Shown here one piece after another: positions 25,481 through 33,361 of a DNA stretch of 57,971 nt. Below the pieces are notes generated by a model. It ran no database searches. It was not told the origin of the DNA and worked only from the letters and a program-made list of their open reading frames with translations. How positions within the stretch are numbered: the first letter of the stretch is position 1; every line of letters starts with the position of its first letter. Made by a program: the position numbers and the translations under genes. The DNA is from Eubacteriales bacterium (GTDB taxonomy: Bacteria; Bacillota; Clostridia; Oscillospirales; Oscillospiraceae): positions 1-57,971 of the forward strand of contig JAUMWJ010000004.1 of NCBI GenBank assembly GCA_030529655.1, given 5' to 3'.

Positions 25481-26008
25481 ATGCCGATGACAACTGCCAA
25501 TAAATTGACCATCATCCGCGTAGTGATGATCCCTGTATTTCTGGCGATTTTGTATTGGGGCTTTCCGGGCAGCCGCTATGTGGCATTGGGCGTGTTTATC
25601 CTCGCCAGCCTGACAGACCTGCTGGATGGTTATATTGCGCGTCATTACAATCAAATTTCAGACTTCGGTAAATTCATGGATCCGCTGGCGGATAAATGCC
25701 TTGTGATGGCGGCGCTGTGCTGGTTTGTGGAGGAAGGCACCATGGTGGGCTGGGTGCTGGCTGTGGTGCTGCTGCGTGAGTTTGCCGTGTCCGGTATGCG
25801 TCTGGTGGCGGTGGAAAAAGGCCGCGTGATCGCTGCCGGTTGGTCCGGAAAGATCAAAACCGCCAGCACTATGGTGTGCATCTGCCTGATCCTGTTTGGG
25901 ATTCCTCATGGGCTGAATCTGGTATGCCAGGGCATCATTTTGGTGACCACCGTCTATTCCGGTGTGGAGTACTTTGCAAAGAACGCCGATGTGTTCAAGG
26001 AGTCTTGA
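25481..26008 (+). CDS. pgsA: CDP-diacylglycerol-glycerol-3-phosphate 3-phosphatidyltransferase
   Basis: 175 residues with about four to five membrane helices. The CDP-alcohol phosphotransferase motif D-x2-DG-x2-AR-x8-G-x3-D-x3-D is complete (DLLDGYIARHYN through FGKFMDPLAD). It makes phosphatidylglycerol-phosphate, the committed step to phosphatidylglycerol and cardiolipin. The GAGGAGG at the end of rimO provides its RBS, so the pair is coupled. The promoter of the cysS T-box overlaps its stop codon. Confidence 0.93.
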   Translation: MPMTTANKLTIIRVVMIPVFLAILYWGFPGSRYVALGVFILASLTDLLDGYIARHYNQISDFGKFMDPLADKCLVMAALCWFVEEGTMVGWVLAVVLLREFAVSGMRLVAVEKGRVIAAGWSGKIKTASTMVCICLILFGIPHGLNLVCQGIILVTTVYSGVEYFAKNADVFKES

Positions 26009-26033
26009 CACAACCGGAAAAGACTGCTAAAAT
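26005..26033 (+). promoter_or_regulatory. Promoter of the cysS T-box leader
   Basis: TTGACA (26005-26010), 17-bp spacer, TAAAAT (26028-26033), overlapping the pgsA stop codon. Confidence 0.85.
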
Positions 26034-26049
26034 AGCAGATAATCAAATA

Positions 26050-26277
26050 GCGCGTTGAGCGGAAAGAGTATGTTTCGCCCCTTTGGATAGAGAGAGACGG
26101 TTGGTAAGCTGAAAGCCGTCTTGCAAAGAGAAACAGAAAGTGCGTCCGGGAGCGTGGGGGATGGAGATGCCCTCCGTTTGGCCAGCGTCAATGTGCCGAC
26201 CACGAGCGATAAACGAGAGTGGAACCGCGGAATCAACACTTCGCCTCTCATGTCTTTACGACATGGGAGGCTTTTTT
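26050..26277 (+). promoter_or_regulatory. T-box riboswitch, cysteine-specific (UGC specifier)
   Basis: The stretch contains the T-box sequence AGAGTGGAACCGCGG (26216-26230), pairing partner of the uncharged tRNA end. It is followed by a terminator with a 12-bp stem (26243-26254 with 26260-26271) and T6. On the 3' side of Stem I, after AGAGAAACAGAAAG, the specifier position reads TGC (26141-26143), a cysteine codon, matching the downstream cysteinyl-tRNA synthetase. Uncharged tRNA-Cys should favour the antiterminator and read-through. The exact 5' boundary of Stem I is approximate. Confidence 0.93.
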
Positions 26278-26344
26278 CGACCAAAAGCGCTACGGAAAGT
26301 AATATTATGACAGAAAAATACAAATTGTAATAAGGAGAAGCACT

Positions 26345-27793
26345 ATGTATCTGTATAACTCGGCAACCCATAAGAAAGAAGAATTCAAGACCCATACCCC
26401 CGGCCATGTGGAGATGTATACCTGCGGTCCTACCGTGTACCATTTCGCTCATATCGGTAATCTGCGCTCCTATATCATGGAGGATGTGCTGGAGAAGTAT
26501 CTGCGCTTTGCCGGATACGATGTGAACCGTGTTATGAATATCACCGATGTGGGCCATCTGACCTCCGATGCGGATGAGGGCGAGGATAAGATGCTCAAGG
26601 GTGCCAAGCGGGAAAAGAAAACCGTCATGGAAATTGCCCAGTACTATACCGATGCGTTTTTTGCTGACTGCGCCAAGCTGAACATCAAGACCCCCGATGT
26701 GGTACAGCCGGCTACCGGCCTGATCGATGATTATATCCACATTGTATCTACGCTGATCGAAAAGGGCTTTGCCTATGTGGCAGGCGGCAATGTGTATTTT
26801 GACACCTCCAAGCTGGAGCGTTACTACATTTTCAACGATCATAACGAGGATGATCTGGCGATCGGCGTCCGCGAAGGCGTGGAGGAGGATACCAACAAGC
26901 GCAATAAGAACGATTTTGTGCTGTGGTTCACCAAGTCCAAGTTTGAAGATCAGGCATTGAAATGGGAATCACCCTGGGGTGTGGGCTATCCCGGCTGGCA
27001 CATTGAGTGCTCCGGCATTTCCATGAAGTTCAACGGCGAGTATCTGGATCTGCACTGCGGCGGCGTGGACAATGCGTTCCCCCACCATACCAATGAGATT
27101 GCCCAGTCTGAGAGCTATCTGGGTCACCCGTGGTGTCCCCATTGGTGCCATGTGGCCCATCTGAATACCAATGACGGCAAGATGAGCAAGTCCAAGGGCG
27201 AATTTTTGACCGTCTCCCTGCTGGAAGAAAAGGGCTATGACCCCTTGGCCTATCGCTTCTTCTGCCTGCAGAGCCACTATCGCAAGAGTCTGGTCTTCTC
27301 CTGGGAGAATCTGGACAATGCCACAGTGGCATATAACAAGCTGCTCGCCAAAATTGCCAACCTGAAGGCAGGGGGCGATGTGGATGCCGCCGCTGCGGAT
27401 GAGCTGAAGGCAAAATTCACCAAGGCCATGGATAATGACCTGAACACCTCTATGGGTGTGACCGTTCTCTACGATGTGCTCAAAGCAAAGACCACTGATG
27501 CCACCAAGTGCGATGTGATCGGAGCCATTGATCGTGTGCTGGGTCTGAAGCTGCTGGAGAAGGCCGCCGAAGTACGCGAGAAACAGGCAAAACTGGCTGC
27601 TCAGCCCGCCGAGTTCACCGTAGTCAGCGAGGACGGTGAGGAGAACGCAGCGGTGGAAGCATTGATCCGCCAGCGTGCCGATGCTAAGAAAGCAAAAAAC
27701 TTTGCCGAGGCAGATCGCATTCGTGACGAGCTGAAGGCACAGGGCATCGAGGTTACCGATGTGGCCGGTGGTGCCAAGTGGAAGCGCATCTGA
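26345..27793 (+). CDS. cysS: Cysteinyl-tRNA synthetase
   Basis: 482 residues, class Ia. The HIGH-type motif is FAHIGNLRS (with upstream YTCGPTVY supplying a zinc ligand), and KMSKSKG is at about residue 280. Further zinc ligands are seen in IECSGIS and the CGG-DNAFPHH segment. It charges tRNA-Cys. Start ATG 26345 has AAGGAG 8 bp upstream. Expression should be controlled by the T-box leader at 26050-26277, rising when cysteine is scarce. Confidence 0.97.
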   Translation: MYLYNSATHKKEEFKTHTPGHVEMYTCGPTVYHFAHIGNLRSYIMEDVLEKYLRFAGYDVNRVMNITDVGHLTSDADEGEDKMLKGAKREKKTVMEIAQYYTDAFFADCAKLNIKTPDVVQPATGLIDDYIHIVSTLIEKGFAYVAGGNVYFDTSKLERYYIFNDHNEDDLAIGVREGVEEDTNKRNKNDFVLWFTKSKFEDQALKWESPWGVGYPGWHIECSGISMKFNGEYLDLHCGGVDNAFPHHTNEIAQSESYLGHPWCPHWCHVAHLNTNDGKMSKSKGEFLTVSLLEEKGYDPLAYRFFCLQSHYRKSLVFSWENLDNATVAYNKLLAKIANLKAGGDVDAAAADELKAKFTKAMDNDLNTSMGVTVLYDVLKAKTTDATKCDVIGAIDRVLGLKLLEKAAEVREKQAKLAAQPAEFTVVSEDGEENAAVEALIRQRADAKKAKNFAEADRIRDELKAQGIEVTDVAGGAKWKRI

Positions 27794-27810
27794 CATCCGA
27801 AAAAACGAAG

Positions 27811-27838
27811 GTACCGCCGAATTTCGGCGGTACTTTTT
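27811..27838 (+). terminator. cysS terminator
   Basis: 10-bp perfect stem GTACCGCCGA (27811-27820) with TCGGCGGTAC (27824-27833), followed by T5. Confidence 0.88.
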
Positions 27839-27848
27839 CATTTACCCC

Positions 27849-27892
27849 TTGACAGTTTTGGAGGAAATAGATACTATATTGTCGAAAACAAT
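27849..27892 (+). promoter_or_regulatory. Promoter with palindromic operator for the XRE-cupin gene
   Basis: TTGACA (27849-27854), 17-bp spacer, TACTAT (27872-27877), followed immediately by ATTGT-cgaaa-ACAAT (27878-27892), a perfect palindrome over the start-site region that suits autorepression. Confidence 0.8.
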
Positions 27893-27913
27893 CAAGATAA
27901 CGGAGGAATAGCC

Positions 27914-28468
27914 ATGGATATTCAACTGGCAGTAGGCGAAAATATCCACCGCATTCGCAAATCCCAAAAATTAAGCATTGACCGTCTGGCGGAATTGTCG
28001 GGCGTATCGAAGAGTATGCTGGGCCAGATCGAGCGCGGTACAGTGAACCCCACCATTTCCGTGTTGAATAAGATCGCCCTTGGCCTTCATGTGCCACTGG
28101 AGCTGCTTGTGGAGAATCAAGACGAAGCGGCTACCGCCTTATACCGCGGTGTCGATGTGATCGGTCAGCGCCTTTGCGGCGGCAAGGTGATCCGCTATCC
28201 ATTGATCCCCTTTGAAACCGACTCCCACAGCGAGAGCGTTCAAACAGATATTTTCATCAGCGGAAGTTATGAAGCAATCGACCTGATTCCCGGTACGCGG
28301 ATTCATCTGACCGTGCTCTCCGGCTTGCTGGAGGTAGAAACGGATGGCGAAGTTTTCCGCATGGAAAATCGAGATTGCTTGGTGTTCCCCGGCTATCGCC
28401 CCTATCGCTATGTGAACAAAGGCAACAATACCGTTCGTCTGATCGAACGCATTTATTACACGAAATAA
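27914..28468 (+). CDS. XRE-family regulator with C-terminal cupin sensor domain
   Basis: 184 residues. The helix-turn-helix is at about 8-62 (GENIHRIRKSQKLSIDRLAELSGVSKSMLGQIERG). A cupin beta-barrel at about 110-182 has PGTRIHLTVLSGLLEVETDGE and ENRDCLVFPGYRPYRYVN. Regulators of this layout (PuuR/SutR-like) bind a small molecule in the cupin. The LysE-type exporter gene starts 11 bp downstream, so the pair is one operon and the exporter's substrate is a plausible ligand. Start ATG 27914 has GGAGG 7 bp upstream. Confidence 0.92.
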   Translation: MDIQLAVGENIHRIRKSQKLSIDRLAELSGVSKSMLGQIERGTVNPTISVLNKIALGLHVPLELLVENQDEAATALYRGVDVIGQRLCGGKVIRYPLIPFETDSHSESVQTDIFISGSYEAIDLIPGTRIHLTVLSGLLEVETDGEVFRMENRDCLVFPGYRPYRYVNKGNNTVRLIERIYYTK

Positions 28469-28479
28469 CGGAGAGGAAC

Positions 28480-29058
28480 ATGAATTATCTCAGCTTTGCG
28501 ACCTATATGATCTCCACCGCCTTTACACCGGGACCCAATAATATTGCCGGTATGTCCAATGCGGCGCGGCACGGATTGAAAAAGGGCTTCATTTTCAACC
28601 TTGGCATTTTCAGCGGACAATTATCGGTGGTATTTGCCTGCGCGGTGTTTTGCAACATCTTGACAACCCTGTTGCCTAAGATCGAACTGCCCATGCGGAT
28701 CATTGGTGCGCTGTATATCCTGTGGCTGGCATGGCATATTTTCCGTTCCGGCGGCAAATGGGATGATATGGAGACAGAGGCGCGATTTTTGCCGGGACTC
28801 CTGCTGTGCTGGCTGAACCCGAAGTACTACTTTTACAGCATTGTGTCCATGGAAACCTATGTGCTGCCCTATTATAGCGGCAACTGGGGCATGATAGCCC
28901 TGTTCGCCGGCATTCTGGCAGTTACCGGCTTTTTAGCCACACTTTGCTGGTCGCTGTTTGGCACGGCATTTCGCACAATTTTTGCCAAACACGGCAAAAT
29001 CGTCAATACCGTATTGGCCCTGCTGCTGGTCTACTGCGCCGTGAGTATGTTTCTTTGA
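28480..29058 (+). CDS. LysE/RhtB-family amino-acid exporter
   Basis: 192 residues from ATG 28480 (GGAGAGG upstream). Six predicted membrane helices. The family motif FTPGPNNIAGMSNAARHGLKKG lies in the first loop, with GALYILWLAWHIF and the Pro-containing LLCWLNPKYYFYS further on. LysE-type proteins export amino acids or related metabolites by proton exchange. The coupled XRE-cupin regulator suggests substrate-responsive control. The specific substrate cannot be read from sequence. Confidence 0.9.
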   Translation: MNYLSFATYMISTAFTPGPNNIAGMSNAARHGLKKGFIFNLGIFSGQLSVVFACAVFCNILTTLLPKIELPMRIIGALYILWLAWHIFRSGGKWDDMETEARFLPGLLLCWLNPKYYFYSIVSMETYVLPYYSGNWGMIALFAGILAVTGFLATLCWSLFGTAFRTIFAKHGKIVNTVLALLLVYCAVSMFL

Positions 29059-29064
29059 AAAACG

Positions 29065-29098
29065 AAAGAGGAAAGAACTTTGCCGTTCTTTCCTCTTT
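29065..29098. terminator. Bidirectional terminator between exporter and uracil-DNA glycosylase
   Basis: 14-bp perfect stem AAAGAGGAAAGAAC (29065-29078) with GTTCTTTCCTCTTT (29085-29098) between convergent genes. Confidence 0.85.
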
Positions 29099-29101
29099 TC
29101 C

Positions 29102-29680
29102 TTATTCAAAAATCAGATCCGTATGAGTGCAGATCTCACGAATCTTAGCCTGCAAACGCTTGAGATCCTCAAAGGTGTCCGGTTTTTTATGGGGATCGCG
29201 CAGCAGCGCCGCCGGATGATAGAGTGCCATCATCTGAATGCCGTCACGCTCAAAGAACTGCCCGTGCTCCTGGGAGATCTTGAAATCGGGCTTGATGATC
29301 TCCATGGCGCTGATACGGCCGAGGCAAACGATAATTTTCGGCTGCATCAGGCGCAGCTGCCGCACGAGATAGCCGTGGCAGGCGTCCTTTTCCGTATTCA
29401 GCGGATCACGATTCTGGGGTGGACGGCACTTGACAGAATTGGTGATGTAGATGCGGCTGCGATCCAAACCGATGACCGCCAGCATATCGTCCAGCAGCTT
29501 ACCGGCACGGCCCACAAAGGGCTCACCTTGCAAGTCTTCATTGGCACCCGGTGCCTCGCCGATGAACAGCACCTCAGCATCCGGCGCACCTACACCGAAT
29601 ACCACCTGGGTGCGCGTATCTGCCAAACTACAGGCACGGCAGCGTAAACATTCGTTTTTCAGTTCCTCCCACTCTCTCAT
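29102..29680 (-). CDS. Family-4 (iron-sulfur) uracil-DNA glycosylase
   Basis: 192 residues. Cluster ligands are Cys11, Cys14, Cys85 and Cys101. The catalytic motif GEAPGANED (41-49) is that of family 4, and the distal HPAALLR loop is present. It removes uracil from DNA in base-excision repair. AAGGATGG lies 7 bp before ATG 29680. It is a lone gene on the minus strand. The protein lacks the GQDPYH motif of family 1, and family-5 enzymes lack the Glu/Asp in motif 1, so family 4 is the best fit. Confidence 0.93.
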   Translation of the reverse strand: MREWEELKNECLRCRACSLADTRTQVVFGVGAPDAEVLFIGEAPGANEDLQGEPFVGRAGKLLDDMLAVIGLDRSRIYITNSVKCRPPQNRDPLNTEKDACHGYLVRQLRLMQPKIIVCLGRISAMEIIKPDFKISQEHGQFFERDGIQMMALYHPAALLRDPHKKPDTFEDLKRLQAKIREICTHTDLIFE

Positions 29681-29750
29681 TGTGCGACCATCCTTTTTAT
29701 GTTTTTCACCAGTGTATCAGAAAAAACCAGCTTTGACAACAGGAATGATT

Positions 29751-29770
29751 TTGTTTCATCGGGGAAACAA
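29751..29770 (+). promoter_or_regulatory. Inverted repeat upstream of the PF06541-type gene
   Basis: TTGTTTC (29751-29757) and GAAACAA (29764-29770) form a perfect 7-bp inverted repeat 25 bp before ATG 29795. Possible operator; no good -10 was identified near it. Confidence 0.35.
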
Positions 29771-29794
29771 TGAAAGGATAAAGGGGGAACGATC

Positions 29795-30334
29795 ATGTAC
29801 TGGTTTTGGATCTTCATGCTATATAGCTTTGTGGGTTATGTCATAGAAAAGCTGTTTGCCGTGGCGCGTAATGCCGATCACCGTGTACGCAAATGCTTTT
29901 TGCTGCTGCCGTTATGCCCGGTGTATGGCCTGTCGCTGATCGCCGTGCTGCATTTGCCGACGGAGCTGCGCGATACACCGCTGCGCCTGATCTTTTATGG
30001 GGGATTGACTGCCACAGTGGTGGAATACGCCGTGCATCTCTTTTATGACAAGGTATTGGGCGTGATGTTCTGGGATTACAGCAGTACGAAAATGGATCTG
30101 AACCGTCGTGTGTGCGTGCCGTTTTCCGTTGCATGGGGATTGCTGGTGTGGATAGCGCTTCGTTATGTGCAGCCGTGGTTTGACGCGCTCATCCGGCAAA
30201 TTTCGCCCACCGTCACTTTCGCTGCAGTTCTTTTATTGGTAGCAGACAGCTTTTACAGCGTTCGGCTGCTGTATTTGCGGCACGACATTGATCTGTTGGG
30301 TATTCGTAATTTGGTGCGTGATCTACAGACTTGA
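29795..30334 (+). CDS. PF06541-type membrane protein (putative ABC-transporter type IV, CmpB-like)
   Basis: 179 residues with about five membrane helices. It opens [21 protein letters not shown] and contains [42 protein letters not shown] and [14 protein letters not shown], the conserved pattern of this Firmicutes family. Despite its name the family has no demonstrated transport activity. No ATPase gene lies beside it. Its stop codon directly abuts the stop of the convergent hydrolase gene, with no terminator between them. Confidence 0.85.
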   Translation: MYWFWIFMLYSFVGYVIEKLFAVARNADHRVRKCFLLLPLCPVYGLSLIAVLHLPTELRDTPLRLIFYGGLTATVVEYAVHLFYDKVLGVMFWDYSSTKMDLNRRVCVPFSVAWGLLVWIALRYVQPWFDALIRQISPTVTFAAVLLLVADSFYSVRLLYLRHDIDLLGIRNLVRDLQT

Positions 30335-31270
30335 TCAGAGGCAGCGTCTCAGCCAATCCATAATGTCACGGTGTACGATGTCCCTTTTCGACCCTTCGTT
30401 GAGAATCTCGTGACGTAGTCCGTCGTAGAGCTGCAGCGTAACATCTGCAATGCCGTGGGAGCGGAATATATCATAGGTATGCTGTACGCCTTTACCCATG
30501 TTGCCGACGGGATCGTCCTTGCCGGAGATCAGCAGAATAGGACAGTTTTTGTCCATCTTTTGCAGGTGCTCGCGCTTCTGATTAAAGCGAATACCCAACA
30601 ACATCTCCCGCATCAGACCTGTCGTAATAGGCTGTCCGCACATGGGATCGGCCATACAGCGATCCACATTTTCGGTGTCCGCAGTAAGCCAATCGCAACG
30701 GGTGCGTGTAGGCGCAAATGCCTTGTTGTAGACACCAAAAGTCAAGGCAGTAACGAGAGCGGGAGCGGAGGATTCTCCGTGAATACAGGTAAGTATTTTG
30801 GCAACCAGCAGGCCTGCGGTAAGGGTGACCTCACTTTGCCAGGCAGTACCCATGATGATGGCAGCACGTACCGTGCCGCTGTAGCGGATCAGATAGGTAC
30901 GTGCCAGGAATGATCCCATGCTGTGCCCCATGAGAAACAGCGGCTTATCGGGGAATTGCTCCTTGATGCGCAGATGCAGACGGTACATATCGTCCACAAC
31001 GGTGTCCCATGTATTGCCATCACCAAAATAGATAGGAACTGCTCCCTCGGGCAGAGAAAGTCCGTGACCCAGATGGTCGTGACCGAATACGGCGATGCCC
31101 TGCTCATTTAAAAACCTTGCAAAGCCGTCATAACGCCCAACATATTCGGTCAAACCGTGGGCAATTTGCAAAACTGCCACGATTTCCCGATCGGCAGGCA
31201 GCCATGCCGTACCGTGCAGGGTGGTTTTGCCATCTGTGGAGAGGAAGGTGAAATTCGTTATATTTGTCAT
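30335..31270 (-). CDS. Alpha/beta hydrolase, lysophospholipase/monoacylglycerol lipase type
   Basis: 311 residues with no signal peptide. Nucleophile elbow GHSMGSF (Ser at about 112), acid in SGKDDPVG and His in the C-terminal YDGLRHEILNE. The start LHGTAWLPADREIVAVLQIAHGLTEYVGRY gives the oxyanion-hole strand. This is the serine-aminopeptidase S33/monoacylglycerol-lipase branch, expected to cleave lysolipids or monoacylglycerol. glpK, which could use released glycerol, lies divergently 78 bp away. That link is inference. Confidence 0.88.
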   Translation of the reverse strand: MTNITNFTFLSTDGKTTLHGTAWLPADREIVAVLQIAHGLTEYVGRYDGFARFLNEQGIAVFGHDHLGHGLSLPEGAVPIYFGDGNTWDTVVDDMYRLHLRIKEQFPDKPLFLMGHSMGSFLARTYLIRYSGTVRAAIIMGTAWQSEVTLTAGLLVAKILTCIHGESSAPALVTALTFGVYNKAFAPTRTRCDWLTADTENVDRCMADPMCGQPITTGLMREMLLGIRFNQKREHLQKMDKNCPILLISGKDDPVGNMGKGVQHTYDIFRSHGIADVTLQLYDGLRHEILNEGSKRDIVHRDIMDWLRRCL

Positions 31271-31292
31271 AGTAATTACACCCTTTCTATGG

Positions 31293-31314
31293 TATAATGA
31301 GTAAAAATATTATA
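31293..31314. promoter_or_regulatory. Divergent -10 elements between hydrolase and glpK
   Basis: TATAAT on the plus strand (31293-31298) toward glpK and TATAAT on the minus strand (31314-31309) toward the hydrolase. -35 elements are weak on both strands, suggesting activator dependence. Confidence 0.45.
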
Positions 31315-31348
31315 ACACACGGAAATATAAAAAGGAAGAGGGCACAGA

Positions 31349-32842
31349 ATGGAAAGATACATATTGGCACTGGATCAGGGAACGACCAGTTCCCGTGCCA
31401 TCGTATTTGACGCGCGCGGCGATGTGACAGGCGCGGCACAGTATCCTTTTACCCAGTATTATCCGCAGGCCGGATGGGTGGAGCACGATGCCATGGAAAT
31501 CTGGGAAACGGAACGCCGCGCCGCGGCAGAGGCGATCCGCGACATCCCTGCAGGCCATATTGCCGGAATCGGCGTAACCAACCAGCGTGAAACCACAATT
31601 TTGTGGGATAAGACCACCGGTGAGCCGATCTATCATGCCATTGTGTGGCAGTGCCGTCGCACAGCGCAGTTATGTGAGGAGCTGAAGCGGCAAGGCCTGG
31701 CGGAACGGATACAGTCCACCACGGGTCTGCTGATCGATGCCTATTTTTCCGCCACCAAGATCCGCTGGATTCTCGACCATGTGCCTTACGCCCGTGAGCG
31801 CGCAGAAAAAGGGGAATTGCTTTTCGGCACGGTGGAAAGCTGGCTCATTTGGCGCTTGACCGGCCAGCATGTGACGGACTATTCCAATGCCAGCCGCACC
31901 ATGCTCTTTGACATCCACCGTCTGGATTGGGATGAGGAGCTGTGTCGTCTTTTGCAGATCCCTATGCAGATTTTACCACGCCCGGTAGGGAACTCTCAGG
32001 TGTACGGCTATGTAAAAAGCGGCATTGAGGGTTTGGAGAAATTGGCAGGTGTACCGGTTTGCGGTGCGGCAGGAGATCAGCAGGCGGCGCTGTTCGGCCA
32101 GACCTGTTTTGCCCCGGGCGATGCAAAAAACACCTATGGAACAGGATGCTTTACACTGATGAATCTGGGCAGTGTGCCGGTGCGTTCCCGTGCCGGCCTT
32201 GTCAGCTCTGTGGCATGGCATATTCGAGGTGAAACGACTTACGCTTTAGAGGGCAGTGTATTCAACGGCGGCAGTACCATACAATGGCTGCGAGATGAGC
32301 TGCGGTTGGTGGAATCTGCACCGGAGTGTGATCGTTTAGCGGAGAGCGTACCCGATAGCGGCGGCGTGGTAGTCGTTCCGGCCTTTACCGGACTTGGCGC
32401 CCCATACTGGGATATGTATGCGCGCGGCGCGATTTTGGGCATTACTCGCGGTACGAGCCGCGCACATGTGGCGCGTGCGGTGTTGGAAAGCATTGCCTTT
32501 CAGGTGACGGATCTGATGCTGGCCATGCGTCAGGATGCCGGACGGGATATTACTTCGCTGCGGGTAGATGGCGGAGCCAGTGTCAGCGATGTGATGATGC
32601 AGATGCAGGCAGACCTGCTGCGGATTCCTGTGGATCGTCCTGCCATGGTGGAAACCACAGCATTTGGCGCAGCATCATTGGCGGGCTTGAGCTGCGGTGT
32701 GTGGCAGTCATTGGAGGAGCTGCAGTCGCTGCGGCAGTCCCAGCGCGTATTTGTGCCCCAACGCATACAGGCAGACTGCGATGCCGATTATCATATGTGG
32801 AAACGGGCCGTTTTCCGCGCATCAGACTGGATCGAGCATTAA
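31349..32842 (+). CDS. glpK: Glycerol kinase
   Basis: 497 residues, full length for the FGGY family. It opens YILALDQGTTSSRAIVFD (ATP site), with GVTNQRETTILWD, the signature NTYGTGCFTLMNLG and GGASVSDVMMQMQADLL. It phosphorylates glycerol to glycerol-3-phosphate. Start ATG 31349 follows GGAAGAG. No glpF facilitator or glpD/glpO dehydrogenase is adjacent, so glycerol may come from lipid breakdown or another uptake system. Confidence 0.97.
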   Translation: MERYILALDQGTTSSRAIVFDARGDVTGAAQYPFTQYYPQAGWVEHDAMEIWETERRAAAEAIRDIPAGHIAGIGVTNQRETTILWDKTTGEPIYHAIVWQCRRTAQLCEELKRQGLAERIQSTTGLLIDAYFSATKIRWILDHVPYARERAEKGELLFGTVESWLIWRLTGQHVTDYSNASRTMLFDIHRLDWDEELCRLLQIPMQILPRPVGNSQVYGYVKSGIEGLEKLAGVPVCGAAGDQQAALFGQTCFAPGDAKNTYGTGCFTLMNLGSVPVRSRAGLVSSVAWHIRGETTYALEGSVFNGGSTIQWLRDELRLVESAPECDRLAESVPDSGGVVVVPAFTGLGAPYWDMYARGAILGITRGTSRAHVARAVLESIAFQVTDLMLAMRQDAGRDITSLRVDGGASVSDVMMQMQADLLRIPVDRPAMVETTAFGAASLAGLSCGVWQSLEELQSLRQSQRVFVPQRIQADCDADYHMWKRAVFRASDWIEH

Positions 32843-32845
32843 ACC

Positions 32846-32874
32846 TTGCAAGAAAGAAGAAAATAGGGTATAAT
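32846..32874 (+). promoter_or_regulatory. Promoter of the zinc-ribbon protein gene
   Basis: TTGCAA (32846-32851), 17-bp spacer, TATAAT (32869-32874). Confidence 0.8.
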
Positions 32875-32912
32875 ATATTCGATAGAGATTATTTTGAAAG
32901 GAGTTCATTGTT

Positions 32913-33314
32913 ATGGCATTTTTTGAAGAACTGACAAAGAAGGCGCAGGTCATTGCCGGAGCTGCAACGGAGAAGGCGAAGGCCGCTGCCGAGATTGCTA
33001 CCGAAAAGGCAAAGGACGCAACGGATACGGCGAAGATCAATATAGAAATTTTGAGTGAGCAGCGCGAGATCGACAAGAACTATAAGGCCATCGGCCTGTG
33101 GTTCGTTTCTGAGTATGAGGGTGAGATCCCCGATGCTGTGAAGGATGTGGTGGCGGCTGTCATGGCATCCAAGGAAAAAATCGCGGCGCTGGAGGCATCC
33201 AAGCCCAAAAAGGAAGCCTGCGAAGCGGATGCCAGTTTGAAGGTTTGCCCGGTATGCGGCATGACGGCTGACAGTAAGTTCTGCCCTGAGTGCGGCGCTC
33301 CCATGGGCGAATAA
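32913..33314 (+). CDS. Helical protein with C-terminal zinc ribbon, unknown function
   Basis: 133 residues. The N-terminal 55 residues are an Ala/Lys/Glu-rich helix with a roughly 11-residue periodicity (AATEKAKAAAEIATEKAKDAT), resembling LEA-like or amphipathic membrane-surface helices. A middle segment (YKAIGLWFVSEYEGEIPDAV) is conserved in several clostridial zinc-ribbon proteins. The C-terminus has two CPxCG knuckles (VCPVCGMTADSKFCPECGAPM). It is a single-gene unit with a strong promoter and terminator, suggesting abundant expression. No function is known to me. Confidence 0.8.
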   Translation: MAFFEELTKKAQVIAGAATEKAKAAAEIATEKAKDATDTAKINIEILSEQREIDKNYKAIGLWFVSEYEGEIPDAVKDVVAAVMASKEKIAALEASKPKKEACEADASLKVCPVCGMTADSKFCPECGAPMGE

Positions 33315-33325
33315 GACTAACATAT

Positions 33326-33361
33326 AAAAAATGAGAGAAGCCAATGCTTCTCTCATTTTTT
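33326..33361. terminator. Bidirectional intrinsic terminator
   Basis: Stem AATGAGAGAAGC (ending 33341) with GCTTCTCTCATT (33346-33357), 4-nt loop, A-run before and T-run after. It serves the zinc-ribbon gene and the convergent binding-protein gene. Confidence 0.9.
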
